Assembly (NCBI GenBank): GCA_963971575.1
Contig: OZ020611.1
Coordinates: 143,742,419 to 143,806,418 of the forward strand
DNA length: 64,000 bases
Reading direction: 5' to 3'
From: Liopterus haemorrhoidalis
Lineage: Eukaryota > Arthropoda > Insecta > Coleoptera > Dytiscidae
The position numbers and the translations under genes are program-made. The notes under the pieces were generated by a model, which was given only the letters and a program-made list of their open reading frames with translations, had not been told where the DNA came from and did no database searches. Numbering within the stretch: the first letter of the stretch is position 1; every line of letters begins with the position of its first letter. Below are positions 21,175 to 31,251 of the stretch, one piece after another.

Positions 21175-22723
21175 AAGTCTGATCCAAACGGTTAGGCGGA
21201 ACTAGATTTTGCAATCTAGTTACTTTCATCGTTTAAATCATGCTTTTCGGCCGTTTTGTTTAAGCTTTGTAAATCATACTTGCAACCAGAGCTGGGACTT
21301 ACTTCAAGTAAAATACTTGAAAAAGTACTTCAAGTATTTTTAAGTACTTCAAGTACTTTACTTCAAGTACTTTTTAAATTTGGCAATTGTACTTGGTACT
21401 GCAAGTACTTCTATAGAAATACTTACTTGATACTTGTTTTCGAAAATAAGTAGTACTTCAAGTATTTCAAAGTACTTGAAGTATTAGAAAGTACTTGTAG
21501 TAGGTGAAAGTACTTGAAGTAATTGAAAGTACTTGAAGTAGTTTAAATACTTGCAGTAGTTTCGTAGCAGTTTTTACGCAGTACTTTTAATTATTTTCAG
21601 AATTTTAACGGACAAGACACAAGAATGAACAAGTTCTTTAATGTGTAAATGATAATAGTTGGTTAAAGTCTTAGTGTTTTAGTACTTAATGAATTGAATT
21701 TATAATTTCCATAAATTTCAATTACTTGCATTTGTTTAAATCAATAAAACGAAAAATACGTCTATGTAGTCACCGTTTCAATAACGGGAACGGGAGTTCC
21801 GTATTAGTTTGAGGTAGGTCCAGCGTTTTGTCAACTAAGTGCAGTGGTAAATTACACCACAACGATATAAATTTATTATAAAAATAAAGTTATAATCCGT
21901 CTCAATGACTGTTGTGGTGTAAACAGACTTTGGCGTATCCGTGTGAACCAATGCTATGATAATATTATAAATGTTTTGTCACAATACAACATAAAAAATG
22001 AACTTTCCCTGTTAGTTACGTATTACAAAATGAGACAGATAATATTATTATTATTTTCCATCCTTTCTTTTTGTCTCACGATATCCGTGGTCAACTCTGC
22101 CTAACATGTCTTCTGACAATAAGTTAGTATAATATTAGCGGGTAAGTATAGTATTACTATTATTATTATTATTATTGTACTACATATTTTATATTTTTTT
22201 AGTACTTGAAGTACTTTGTAGTACTTGAAGTATTTTGTAGTACTTGAAGTACTTTTTCCGGTACTTGAAGTACATACTTCAAGTACTTTTCATAAATACT
22301 TGTTACTTCAAGTACTTTAAATTTTTTACCAGTACTTGTACTTGCAAAAGAAAGTACTAGGTGCAGTACTTGATACTTGGTACTTCAAGTACTTTTCATC
22401 AGTACTTGGCCCAGCTCTGCTTGCAACAAATATTTTTTGGTTAAGGTTAATATCATTTTAAAATGTCATTTTCTTTATATTTTGATTTTTTGTGTCATTC
22501 TTAATACAAATATCTCATTTATTTATTTTTTTGTCATTAAAACATGTAAGAAAATTAATTTAAGTTTGACATATGTCATTCGTTTCCATGGTTTCATTAT
22601 AGGAATTTTAAATTTTGACGTTCCAACGTGAAAAATGAAATAACCCAAGCAAGGTCCCTTTTCGTGACAACCTAAAAGAACGAAATTCCCATTTAGTTCC
22701 GCCTAACCGTTTGAAACAGACTG
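21175..22723. mobile_element. TTAGGCGGAACTA MITE, split by a hAT insertion
   Basis: The outer ends, AAGTCTGATCCAAACGGTTA and the reverse of TAACCGTTTGAAACAGACTG, are inverted repeats with GGCGGAACTA just inside, flanked by TA (21173-21174 and 22724-22725). Removing the inner hAT copy and one octamer leaves about 408 bp, close to the 424-bp relative at 58426-58849. Confidence 0.8.
21287..22419. mobile_element. hAT element with AAGTACTT arrays, TSD CTTGCAAC
   Basis: Termini CAGAGCTGGG and CCCAGCTCTG form a perfect 10-bp inverted repeat, with identical CTTGCAAC octamers outside (21279-21286 and 22420-22427). Both subterminal zones (21300-21560 and 22200-22400) consist of overlapping AAGTACTTCAAGTACTT motifs, some at near-regular spacing. 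No transposase lies in the 1133 bp. Confidence 0.9.
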
Positions 22724-22727
22724 TAGC

Positions 22728-23040
22728 TTACTAGCTGAGGACGCTGAATTAACACTACGTATGTTTTAAGGATTTCGTAGGTATAACCAAGAAGACACGC
22801 ACCTAGGGAGGGCTTACGGGCTTCAGGCCCACCCCAAGCACTCAAGAAGTCTCGGTGTTTTTCTATATGCTGCTCAATGAACTGCACGAGGGTTACCTTT
22901 TATGTTTTTACAAACGACCACTAGATGGCAATATTGAAATGTGTCATTACTATATTCGTAAAATTTGACATTTGTTATTGTGAAATCAGTGGCAGCTTAT
23001 AAATTGACCGAGTAGTTTGTTCAAAGTGAGGGTATAAAAA
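22728..23040. other. intergenic, no recognised gene
   Basis: A GC-richer stretch (22780-22900) gives a minus open frame of 64 residues without a known domain. It contains CCTACGAAATCCTTAAAACA on the reverse, resembling part of other dispersed repeats here. Confidence 0.3.
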
Positions 23041-23740
23041 AAAACAGTTTTCGTTGGATGATTTTTTACAATTTTAGTAAAGGCCTAACTCAACAACAAT
23101 GCATAGATTCACTTCGTCAACTTTTGGTAATGAAGCACCATCAGAAAAGACTGTTTACAATTGGTTTGCAGAATTTCGTCGTGGTCGTGCGTCCGTCAGT
23201 GATGAATCTCGTGAAGGTGGACCAAAATCGGTTGTGATTCAAAAAAACATCGATGCTGTGCGTAAAATGATTGAAGAAGATCGGCATATGACTTACCGTT
23301 AATAGAGGCATCCTTTGGCATATCACAGACTGCAATACATTCGATTTTGCATGAACATTTAGCTGTGAAAAAGATCTGTTACCGGTGGATTCCGCAAAAT
23401 TTGACCAAAGCTCAAAAAAGGCTCGTGTTGGTTGGTGTAAGGGAATGCTAAAAAAAATCCAACCTAGGCACTGCAAAATCCGTATACAACATCATTACAG
23501 GTGACGAAACTTGGATTTATTCATATGAACCGAAAACTAAGCAACAATCTAGTCTTTCAAGTTTGGGTCTTCCAAGATGAACCGAAACCCACAAAAATTG
23601 TTCGTTCACGAAGCACTTGATCGCTAGTTTTTTCGGTTGTTGTGGACATGTCGCAACCATTCCTTCAGAGGATCGGAGAACAGTTAATGCTGAATGGCAT
23701 ACAACAATTTGTTCGCCAGAAGTCATCGACATAATCATAT
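23041..23740 (+). pseudogene. mariner transposase remnant (N-terminal two-thirds)
   Basis: Reading across frames gives FYNFSKGLTQQQ, then LFGNEAPSEKTVYNWFAEFR with RGRASVSDE, NIDAVRKMIEEDRHMTYR, SILHEHLAVKKICYRWIP and QNLTKAQK. A GDETWIYSYEPKTKQQS-like block follows, where the first catalytic Asp sits. This is the order of a common insect mariner lineage with the 'FGNEAPS..TVYNWF' signature. There are frameshifts near 23115, 23300, 23445 and 23560. The chain is lost before the HHDNAS and SPDLAPND blocks, so it is inactive. No TIRs were found. Confidence 0.85.
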
Positions 23741-24276
23741 ATAATTATAATTTTGGTTACAATTAAAAAATTCAATAGATAGATAAAAATTCGCTGCAAA
23801 TTTTGATGCATAGATTGTTACTAATTTTATTTCCGACTGTCAGTTTTGTATAAACTTTGAGGAACTATATCGTTGTGCCTCCTCTGAATGTGTGAACCCT
23901 TTGTAAGGACAGTTAAAATTAATTTTTAATTAATATTATGAGTACCGGGTTCAAAGAGCAATTTTCCTGTTTTCCCGATTTCCCGAACAATTTATCTCAG
24001 GAGTCGGGAAATATAAAATTTTATATTTCCTTCCCGAGAATTCTCAGGAAGAAGCCCTAGTGGTGTATGGTGTATGCAAAACTGATGATTTTTTACAATT
24101 ATTGGCATAATTTAACTATGTATCTATTGATAATTTAATTTTTTCATGACTCATGTCCGTCTTTTTGACCTTTATTAATAAATATTCATCAGTTTTTTTT
24201 TGGTAACACATTTGATTACGTGTACAATTCTCAAATTCAAATTTGTAACTGACTTAAAGTGAATGAACAGATATTA
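23741..24276. other. intergenic; small hAT-like end fragment
   Basis: At 23945-24058 a TTTCCCGA/TCGGGAAA-rich stretch ends in GAAGAAGCCCTA, which looks like the right terminus of another hAT family. The rest is AT-rich with no gene. Confidence 0.3.
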
Positions 24277-24278
24277 TA

Positions 24279-25589
24279 CAAGGTGTCTCAAAATAAATTT
24301 TATATTTATTTAGCTTACTGCGTGAACGCAACGTATCCGAGGGGCGCGGGGGTTATGTCAATCGGTAGCCTGGCTGTTGGGAATTCAGTCGCTATGGAGC
24401 GTTTCTCGGGAGCAGACCGTGCGTTATGCGTGCGAGAGTTTTACAAAAACGGTGATTCGGCGACTGTAGCGCGTAGAAAATTCTGCAGTATTCGAGGTTT
24501 TCGCCACTTAAATGATGCGCCAAGCATTCCTCTCATTCGACATTGGGTTAAAAAGTTTGAAGAGACTGGTACAACGCTGGATAAATCAAAATCCGGGCGA
24601 CCTAGGTCATCAAGAACGATAGAAAACGTGGAGAATGTTAATCAGTCTGTTCGTGACGACCCGAACCTTTCAATTCGGAAGCGCGCAAGTGCTCTAAATG
24701 TGCATAGATCATCATTACATCGCATTATGCACAAAGACCTAAAGCTGCACCCCTACAAAATTCAATTGGTGCAAGAATTAAAGCCCCAAGATGCCAATCA
24801 GAGGCTTAATTTCGTAAATCAGGTGATTGAGCGATTTTAAACGTTTACCAACATTTTGTTTTCGGATGAAGCTCATTTTCATCTTAATGGCCACGTAAAT
24901 AAGCAGAACTGCCGCTACTGGAGTGCAACGAATCCGAAACGCAAACATCAGAAACCCCTACATTCGCCTAAAGTGACCGTATGGGCTGCGATGTCGGCGC
25001 GAGGAATTATCGGCCCTTACTTTTTTGAAGACGAAAGGGGGCGTGCAGTTGCAGTGAATTCAGAGCGTTATGTGGAGATGTTAGACAACTTCTTGGTACC
25101 TGAACTGCAAAACTTTCCTGGCTATAACCAAAGAACATGGTTCCAACAGGACGGAGCAACTTCACACACGTCCAATATGTCTCTGCCACGTGTTTGTGAA
25201 ATTTTCTCAGGCAAATTGATCTCCCGGAGAGGTGACATAAATTGGCCTCCACGCAGTCCAGATTTAACCCCTATGGACTTTTTCCTATGGGGTTATCTTA
25301 AATCTAAATTTGACGCCAATAAACCGACTTCACTGGCGCATTTCAAAGAAAATATCTGTCACGAAATGGCAGCCATCCCTGAGTCCACCTGCCGAGACGT
25401 CATAAGTAATTTTACTGTTCGATTAAATGAGTGCCGAGAACGCGAGGGTCTACATTTAGACGATATTATTTTTAAGAAATAAATCCCCAAAACGTGTATT
25501 TTAATAATTAATAAACATTTTTTCTATATACGGCTTACTTTTTTTTTTAATCGATCCACTAAATATAAAATTTCTTTTGAGACACCTTG
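24279..25589 (+). mobile_element. DD41D Tc1/mariner-superfamily transposon, copy 1 (1311 bp)
   Basis: The 30-bp terminal repeats (24279-24308 and 25560-25589) start CAAGGTGTCTCAAAA and differ at one position. TA lies on both outer sides (24277-24278, 25590-25591). It carries a transposase reading frame with one stop. Two close relatives occur at 33585-34852 and 51139-51990, so the family was recently active. Confidence 0.93.
24355..25482 (+). pseudogene. DD41D transposase, one nonsense codon
   Basis: The frame opens with MSIGSLAVGNSVAMERFSGA. An alternative start at 24394 is MERFS. The amino-terminal DNA-binding half includes VREFYKNGDSATVARRKF and a SGRPRSSRTIENVENVNQSV linker, a paired-like two-helix-turn-helix layout. 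The DDE core follows: LFSDEAHFHLNGH (first Asp), WFQQDGATSHTS (second Asp) and PPRSPDLTPMDFFLWGYLKS (third Asp in PMDF). Forty-one residues separate the second and third Asp, which defines the DD41D type (rosa/Visitor-like). TAA at 24838-24840 replaces TCA of the other copies; otherwise the frame is continuous to 25482. Translation would stop before the catalytic domain. Confidence 0.93.
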
Positions 25590-25591
25590 TA

Positions 25592-26014
25592 TATACAGGT
25601 ACAGCTTATATTCTCAATGTGTATGATCTATGGGCGCACTCTGCCCTTAATGGTTCTTTTAAGCTAGTATTTCTAAAACTAATTTATTATCCAAATCTCC
25701 TTCAGGTATTCTTCATTATTTTCTTCATGCATATCAACGTAAGATATGTTGTTATAAATTTTAAATTTCTAGACAACTATTTAAAATAACCGTGATATTA
25801 CTTTACTGAACTATCTTAATAGAACGACATCTATTTAAATAAACTTCATTCGTTGACCTGTTCAGTGTTTACATAATGTAAATATTTTTCATTTAAATCC
25901 AAGTTGAAACATTCTGAATAAATATTGACCAGTGTAGAGCTGGGATTAGAAATTTTCATATCCAAAGCCAAGAAATGCGTTAATATCACTGGATTTTTTC
26001 ACAGTAACAGATAA
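25592..26014. other. intergenic, no recognised gene
   Basis: AT-rich. The 70-residue frame 25577-25789 begins inside the transposon end and has no motif. Confidence 0.3.
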
Positions 26015-26425
26015 TCAGGTCTCACTATGGACTCTCAAATAAATTGGACCACTCATATTAACTATCTTGATCAAAGATTAAGCTCGTGTCTCTATGCGTT
26101 AAGATCACTAAGAAATCATTGTAATGAGAACACGATGAGATCATTATATTTTTCTTGTTTTTTTTTTAAATTTAATATAATACACTGGAGTAAATCAACT
26201 GAATGAAACGCATTTTTTGACTACAAAAATCAGCGATACGAATACCTGCCTCTATCAAATATAGAGATTCTTGTAGAGTCTTTTAAAAAATTAGAGATAT
26301 TGACGCTCCCTTTCGAATACATTTTATCCTTGTGTATGTTTTGTTATAAAAATAAGAATCTTTTCTCCACTAATAATCATGGATACTCAACAAGAAAAAA
26401 AGTCTCACAATTCGTCTCGTTACCA
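26015..26425 (+). pseudogene. non-LTR retrotransposon RT C-terminal remnant (CR1/Jockey-like)
   Basis: The plus strand reads GLTMDSQINWTTHINYLDQR with LSSCLYALRSLRNHCNENTM and RSLYFSCF. It continues in other frames as HWSKSTE, ESFKKLEILTLPFEYILSLC and MFCYKNKNLFSTNNHGYSTR. This is the thumb and C-terminal region of CR1/Jockey-type reverse transcriptases ('LD..L.W..HI', 'YALR', 'H.Y.TR'). The finger and palm domains with YxDD are missing upstream. A further piece of the same C-terminus appears about 1.1 kb downstream (27530-27627), so the element was probably split by later insertions. Confidence 0.8.
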
Positions 26426-26486
26426 AAAAGAAGCATATTTTAATTGCTGCAATTACTTGAATTTATTGCCTGAAAAATTAAAAAAA

Positions 26487-26672
26487 TTGATGTAAAGTGT
26501 GAATTTTCACACATTTCAGGGTTTCGCAGGTATTTATTAACTATGTAATGATTATTTGGGATGCCAAAACAAATTTTATGTCAAAATATGTTTTTATGAA
26601 TTTTAATTCGAATGCCTAATACCATTATTTAAGTTTCTAAATATGTGCAGTATTTTTTTTATATAGCAAGGT
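26487..26672 (+). repeat. dispersed repeat (TTGATGTGAAGTGTGAATTT family), copy 2
   Basis: Matches 48386-48578 over about 186 bp, from TTGATGTAAAGTGTGAATTT to TATATAGCAAGGT, with scattered differences. No coding capacity. It lies in the interval that interrupts the LINE remnant. Confidence 0.85.
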
Positions 26673-26907
26673 TCATTAAGATTTTGAAAATTGCGCCTGT
26701 GGCTTCCATTGTTTGCTTAAATCATAAGCCTCGCTCGCTGATACCTTCAAATATAGAATTAAATTATAATTTCAAAACTACCTACTGGTTATTAAATTTA
26801 CGCTTTTAAAAATTAAATGCAACATTTACCAAAATATAACTAGAATTTTGACAAAATAATTTAAACAAAATAAAAATGCAAAAAAAAAAAACTGAAAAAA
26901 TAAAAAT

Positions 26908-26985
26908 TGACGAGATTCGAACACAGTTTCTTACAGTAGTTTCAACTCACTAAGCGACAATGCTACCACTGTGCTATACAGGATC
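26908..26985 (-). ncRNA. tRNA-derived SINE head or tRNA pseudogene
   Basis: On the minus strand there is an A-box-like TAGCACAGTGGTAGCA and, about 40 bases on, a B-box-like TGTTCGAATCTC. This gives a tRNA-like spacing with an internal pol III promoter. The stem regions do not close into a convincing cloverleaf, and it is followed by an A/T-rich tail, so I favour a SINE relic over a working tRNA. Confidence 0.5.
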
Positions 26986-27159
26986 ACTCGTTTAGTATGT
27001 TAAATAGCGGATTAAATATATTACATATTTTACTTAAAAACACAAAAAATGCGTCATTTTCCGAAAACATAATCTGATCAAAAATTCCTGTTGTACTATT
27101 CCGGTTCACACCAATGTACATTACTGAGAATTTTTTCAGATTTTTAGTTTAAACCATCT

Positions 27160-27530
27160 GGGCTACAGGGTGTGGGACAAAAGTTTTTTTGCACAATTTT
27201 GGCAAAAATCGCCTCAAAATAATTTATTTTGCAAAAATTAAATTTTGATCGTTAATCCACGTACCAAGGGCTTTCATTTGATACCCTGCACAGAATTGTA
27301 AAAAAATATATTTTTTTTCGATGAACATATATTTGTTTATATTTTTAGGGGGATATGTTTTTTAGATGTTTTAGTATTTTTCCTATGTGCGGGTCAAAGA
27401 GTTGTATAAGCATGCCAAATTTCAACTCTCTAGGTTTAGCCGTATGGTTACAATTTTTACCGAACAGACAGACAGACAGACGACAAAATGACGGTATAAT
27501 GGTTTTTTGGTCATACCTACAAAACCCTAA
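27160..27530 (+). repeat. second type of (GACA)n-containing dispersed repeat
   Basis: A conserved-looking leader (TGGGACAAAAGTTTTTTTGC, TTTGATACCCTGCACAGAAT) precedes a short GACA run (27466-27481) and GACGGTATAATGGTTTTTTG, ending near CCTACAAAACCCTAAAAA. The end resembles the reverse of GGGTTTTGCAGGTATTTA in the TTGATGTGAAG repeat. Only one full copy is in the window, so family status is inferred. Confidence 0.45.
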
Positions 27531-27627
27531 AAACATAAAATCTGTCAGCAAATTCAAGTACAGTGTTAAACGTCTTCTAATTGATAAATGTGTGTATGAT
27601 TTAGATAAATACTGTAGAAATTAAAAT
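27530..27627 (+). pseudogene. LINE C-terminal tail, probably continuing 26015-26425
   Basis: The reading frame gives NIKSVSKFKYSVKRLLIDKC and VYDLDKYCRN before TAA. This is the usual short basic end of CR1/Jockey-type ORF2 proteins ('..FK..LK..L....'). It is followed by an AT-rich 3' UTR that runs into the TAA repeat where the Dong-like copies sit. Continuity with 26015-26425 is inferred from order and strand. Confidence 0.6.
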
Positions 27628-27785
27628 AGTTATGTACAAACATTTTTATTATAATTATTGTCATATTTGTATCAATTCTTACTTTTGACTTGCATGTATA
27701 ACACTGTATATACATGTATAACATTGTATTTTTATTTATCTGTGTTATGTATAATGTACGTAGATATTAGCAAAATAAATTATTA

Positions 27786-28318
27786 TGGGGTGTGTCAGGT
27801 CTTGACAAGCGTCCACTAATCTCAAACTTCAGCAACCTTTCGAGCCGCGTCATACTATAGACGTTAATAAATTATTATTATTATTATGGGGTTTGTCAGG
27901 TCTTGAGAAGCGTCCACTAATCTCAAACTTCAGCAACCTTTTGAGCCGCGTCATACTGGAGACTAGTGGAGCTAAATACACATGACTGCATCCCAAACCC
28001 TGGCGATATGCAGCCGCGGAAATTACGCCAGATCCAATGCCCGCACAATGCGGAGTGACCCAGGCAGCACTGCTTTCTGCATCCTGCAGATCAAAGAGTT
28101 GGCAGAAGATCTGCAGGCGGGAATGGACTCGATTTCCCTTCGATAGGAGGCTTTCATACCACCCAAAACACCAACTATCAGGACTACAAGCCTAACTTAA
28201 TACCCGGGATACAGCTTTCTAAGATCGGACAAGAGATCCATACACTTGGACCTCTTTTTCCTCCTCCTTGAGAGAGATATTCTTCCCAGCTGGACTTGAG
28301 AATTCGATCACAAACATC

Positions 28319-28349
<31 letters not shown>
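27786..28349 (-). mobile_element. two 5'-truncated Dong-like insertions in (TAA)n
   Basis: On the minus strand a long copy runs from TAA repeats (28319-28349) through a C-terminal coding piece and 3' UTR to ...GACAAACCCCATAATAATAA at about 27870-27892. A second copy of just the last 80 bp (about 27786-27862) lies beyond it, again bounded by ATTATT repeats. Insertion into TAA repeats is the known habit of Dong-type non-LTR elements (R4 clade). Confidence 0.7.
28023..28310 (-). pseudogene. R4/Dong-like reverse transcriptase C-terminus
   Basis: On the minus strand, ending at a TAA at 28025-28023, the frame reads MDLLSDLRKLYPGY, one stop (28199-28197), VRLVVLIVGVLGGMKASYRR, EIESIPACR and MQKAVLPGSLRIVRALDLA. 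'V.VGVLGG......L......QKAVL.GS.RIVR' is the characteristic end of site-specific, restriction-like-endonuclease retrotransposons such as R4 and Dong. Everything upstream is truncated at the TAA repeat. The clade call relies on motif and target site together. Confidence 0.7.
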
Positions 28350-28352
<3 letters not shown>

Positions 28353-28559
28353 ATGAGAGACATTTAAAGTTGATTCTCGTTTACGTTCCAATTCATTCCA
28401 TATACGTAAAATATTCTTAAACAGAAATTAAATTACCGTATAAACATATTACGATCCGCTTACATGAAGTCTGTGTTCAGCTACGTTCAGTATTGTGAGA
28501 AAGAAATGAATTAAAATGAGTTAAAATGCGCTGGGTTAATTTATTTTTATTTTAACACC

Positions 28560-28690
28560 ATGTCTAACACCTTAACGAAAAATCCTATTCTGTAAGAGCA
28601 TTCGTTAAGGTAAAGTTAACATCATATTAGTTAACGTAAGATGTTAAAAAACCTTGTTAAGAGGCTATATTTTAGCACGCGCATGCGCTA
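28560..28690. repeat. GTTAAC-rich block, possible left end of an element
   Basis: The block contains TTCGTTAAGGTAAAGTTAAC and several TTAAC motifs. A comparable block, read on the other strand, lies at 29750-29943 (GTTAACTTTTAAAGCCACCG; CTATTTGCTAAGCTAGATCT on the reverse). The pair may be degenerate inverted ends of a ~1.35-kb element. Confidence 0.3.
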
Positions 28691-29175
28691 CTACGTTGAC
28701 TTTTAACGTTTTTTACAAGTGTCAAATGCCAAGAAAATCTTAACCTAATATTTCGGTGTAAATTTAAATATTCACCGTGGCGAAATTTAAAAATGGTATA
28801 GAAATGTGATACTTATTATAATTGGTTTCCACAGTATAATACATTAGTTAAAATTAAAACTATATTCAACTTTTATTGAGTCAATTTATATAGTACATTG
28901 TAATAATTTATCTCATTTTTGAATAAAATGTGAGTTTATTTTATTTTTATGAAGGTGTTGTGTACTATTAATTATTAAATAATTAATTGATTTATTACGC
29001 TATCTCTAATTCGTATGCCTTCTTGTGACCAGTTAACATTTATTTGAATGCCGGAAAGAAAACATTTTTAATCATAAGAATATAACTATATACAACACAA
29101 GAAATTCAAAACAAACTAATTATTACAAGCTGGATTATGTGGAATAACGTTGTGATCTTCATAATCATTGTCTTC
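28691..29175. other. intergenic, no recognised gene
   Basis: AT-rich; nothing recognised. Confidence 0.3.
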
Positions 29176-29186
29176 AATTATTTCTT

Positions 29187-29391
29187 TTTCGCAGTGGTTA
29201 GCGTAGCAGTGCACTAACTTCTCGGCCATGGGGGCTCGGGTTCGAATCCCGGTCATGGCATGGATATTTTTTGTTGTCCAAAAAATGTACTATGTATTAT
29301 TCTGTAAAATTTACTAAATAAAAATGCTTCTACTGGATAATGGCCTCAGTCCAAAAATATTTAAATAATAAATAAATAAAAAAAATAAAAA
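29187..29391 (+). mobile_element. tRNA-derived SINE with 11-bp TSD
   Basis: The head carries a tRNA-like region with GTGGTTAGCGTAGCAGTGCA and a near-perfect B box GGGTTCGAATCCCGG (29239-29253). A unique body follows and then an A-rich AAATAAATAAAAAAAATAAA tail. AATTATTTCTT occurs directly before (29176-29186) and after (29392-29402) as the target duplication. It is transcribed by pol III in family terms; it is non-coding and needs a partner LINE. Confidence 0.85.
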
Positions 29392-29402
29392 AATTATTTC
29401 TT

Positions 29403-30649
29403 CAAATAATACACCATTAAAATGTATTGCGATATTTGTAGCCTTCAGAGGACTATAATTTTAAGTTCTCTGTCTCAATAAAAACCAAAACTGCTCTTCA
29501 ATACTCCATTTACTTCCTTTCTATACAATTTCTTGAACTTGCGTCTGGTAGCTCAAAAGGGTTATTTGTATCACAAAGATGACGAAGACCATTCTTAGCT
29601 CTACTCTAAATAATTCACTTTAAAGAGTAATATAAAGTTTGACTTTTTTCTTATAACAATTAATATTCTTACCATCTTGCATTTTATTCAAATTATTATA
29701 ATAACATGCCATTTACTAAAATAGGATCACCCATTTTTGCAAACTAAACACCGTTAACTTTTAAAGCCACCGTTTTGGTAGGTGCTTATTGTAGAACGTT
29801 AATTGGTTATTTTAACATCGCCACTTTAAAATTTTAACACAAATTTGTTTAGCGAATAGCATTTACGTTTAAAATTGTGTTAAAAAAATTAAGGTCAGTT
29901 TTTGACGTTAAGATTTTAAGATCTAGCTTAGCAAATAGACCCGTAAGACGTGCTGCATACTGAATAAGAACGTATGTACGTAAATACGTTCAATTCACGT
30001 AACAATTTAAGATCATTTATTTGCATACTTAAAGATCGATGGCGAAAAGTTTATTGAACTTGTGAGATTTTTTGCTTTTATGTTTTGCTTTTATCGATTC
30101 CCTGAAAGAAGAATTCTTTTCGTGAATTATTACTTTAATTGTAGAAAAATTTTCATAGAACTTATACTTCGACATATGGAAAGCTACATAATAAAAAAGT
30201 GAATAGGGCTGTGAAGACGTATGCGTCGTTCGTTCTTTGGCTAAAGGCTGTTTTCCGGTAAGACGGGGAGTTGAAAATTAAACGACATCTGTCCCGGGAG
30301 GATTTAGCCAATGCGTAGGTGTATTTTTACGATTCTGGGGGGTCGATATTATTTTTTGTTAAAGAAACACATGCATAAGTACTAAATTCGATTTTATAGA
30401 ATTAAATTTCAGGTTTCAAACCGAAGAGAAACTAGAGAAACTATGAAGAAAAAATACTGCCAAAGCTACGGGTATGATTTGTTAAGCTTGTGGGGGAAGT
30501 TGCTGTGTCGCAAGCAACTTGTGAAGACTTACTAGACATTTACTAGTCACGAAATCACACAAATCATTCTGCAGAACAATAACTTGAACAATAATCTTGG
30601 TCACATGTCAAAAAAGGGACAAATAATGTTATTGCTTCCTTGAGTTGGT
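29403..30649. other. intergenic, no recognised gene
   Basis: Mostly AT-rich unique-looking sequence. 29750-29943 is the GTTAAC-rich partner block described at 28560. Around 30240-30340 there is a GC-richer patch without a recognised motif. Confidence 0.3.
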
Positions 30650-30835
30650 AAGTTCTCCCTCATGCACAATATTCACCGGACCTGGCTTCATCGAAATTCC
30701 ATCAGTTCTTATCTCTTTAACATGACCTGAATTATATTTTAAAACAGTGGAAAATACAAAGAAGTCGAAAAGCATTGCCAACTCAATTTATGAACTCAAA
30801 GTCTTCCATAAATAAACATTTAAATTCTTAAAAAT
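30650..30835 (+). pseudogene. mariner transposase C-terminal remnant
   Basis: The frame reads LPHAQYSPDLASSKFHQFLS, a stop, HDLNYI, then KALPTQFMNSKSSINKHLNS. This corresponds to the 'LPHPPYSPDLAPSDYHLF' region and the start of the carboxy-terminal helices of mariner. The third catalytic Asp (of PSD) is replaced by Lys. Upstream sequence is too decayed to align by eye, and no termini are found. Confidence 0.65.
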
Positions 30836-31251
30836 AGGCACAGAATTAATCTTAACACTTAATATTTATCAATTGTTGCCAAAGATTTACAGTTATGTGC
30901 ATAAAAATAGCAGTGGTTTAATGCAAATGGTAAAATTGTATTTATTTTATTTAAAGTTATTTATTTATGTAGTTGCATTACATTTATAGTATATATAATA
31001 AGTCTATAATATATTTAAGCTGGCAACATTGAATTTTTTAAATAAATATGTAAGTTGCCCCTTAAACAAACCAAAAACATTATTTTTCTAGTGTTCGTAA
31101 AAATAGCAGTGCAAGTTTTCTCATGATTTACTTAACTAGCCAACCAAACAGTTTTATTCTTTAATAAATTTTTGAGTATATTTAAAAGTAAGTTGATTTT
31201 ATATTTAAAACCACGGAAAATATTAAATACCTTTCTTATATTTTAGTAAAA

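Noticed and set aside
29230..29265. Functional tRNA gene from the GGGTTCGAATCCCGG box
   Set aside because: No acceptor or anticodon stem pairing; the downstream body and A-rich tail with a TSD show a SINE.
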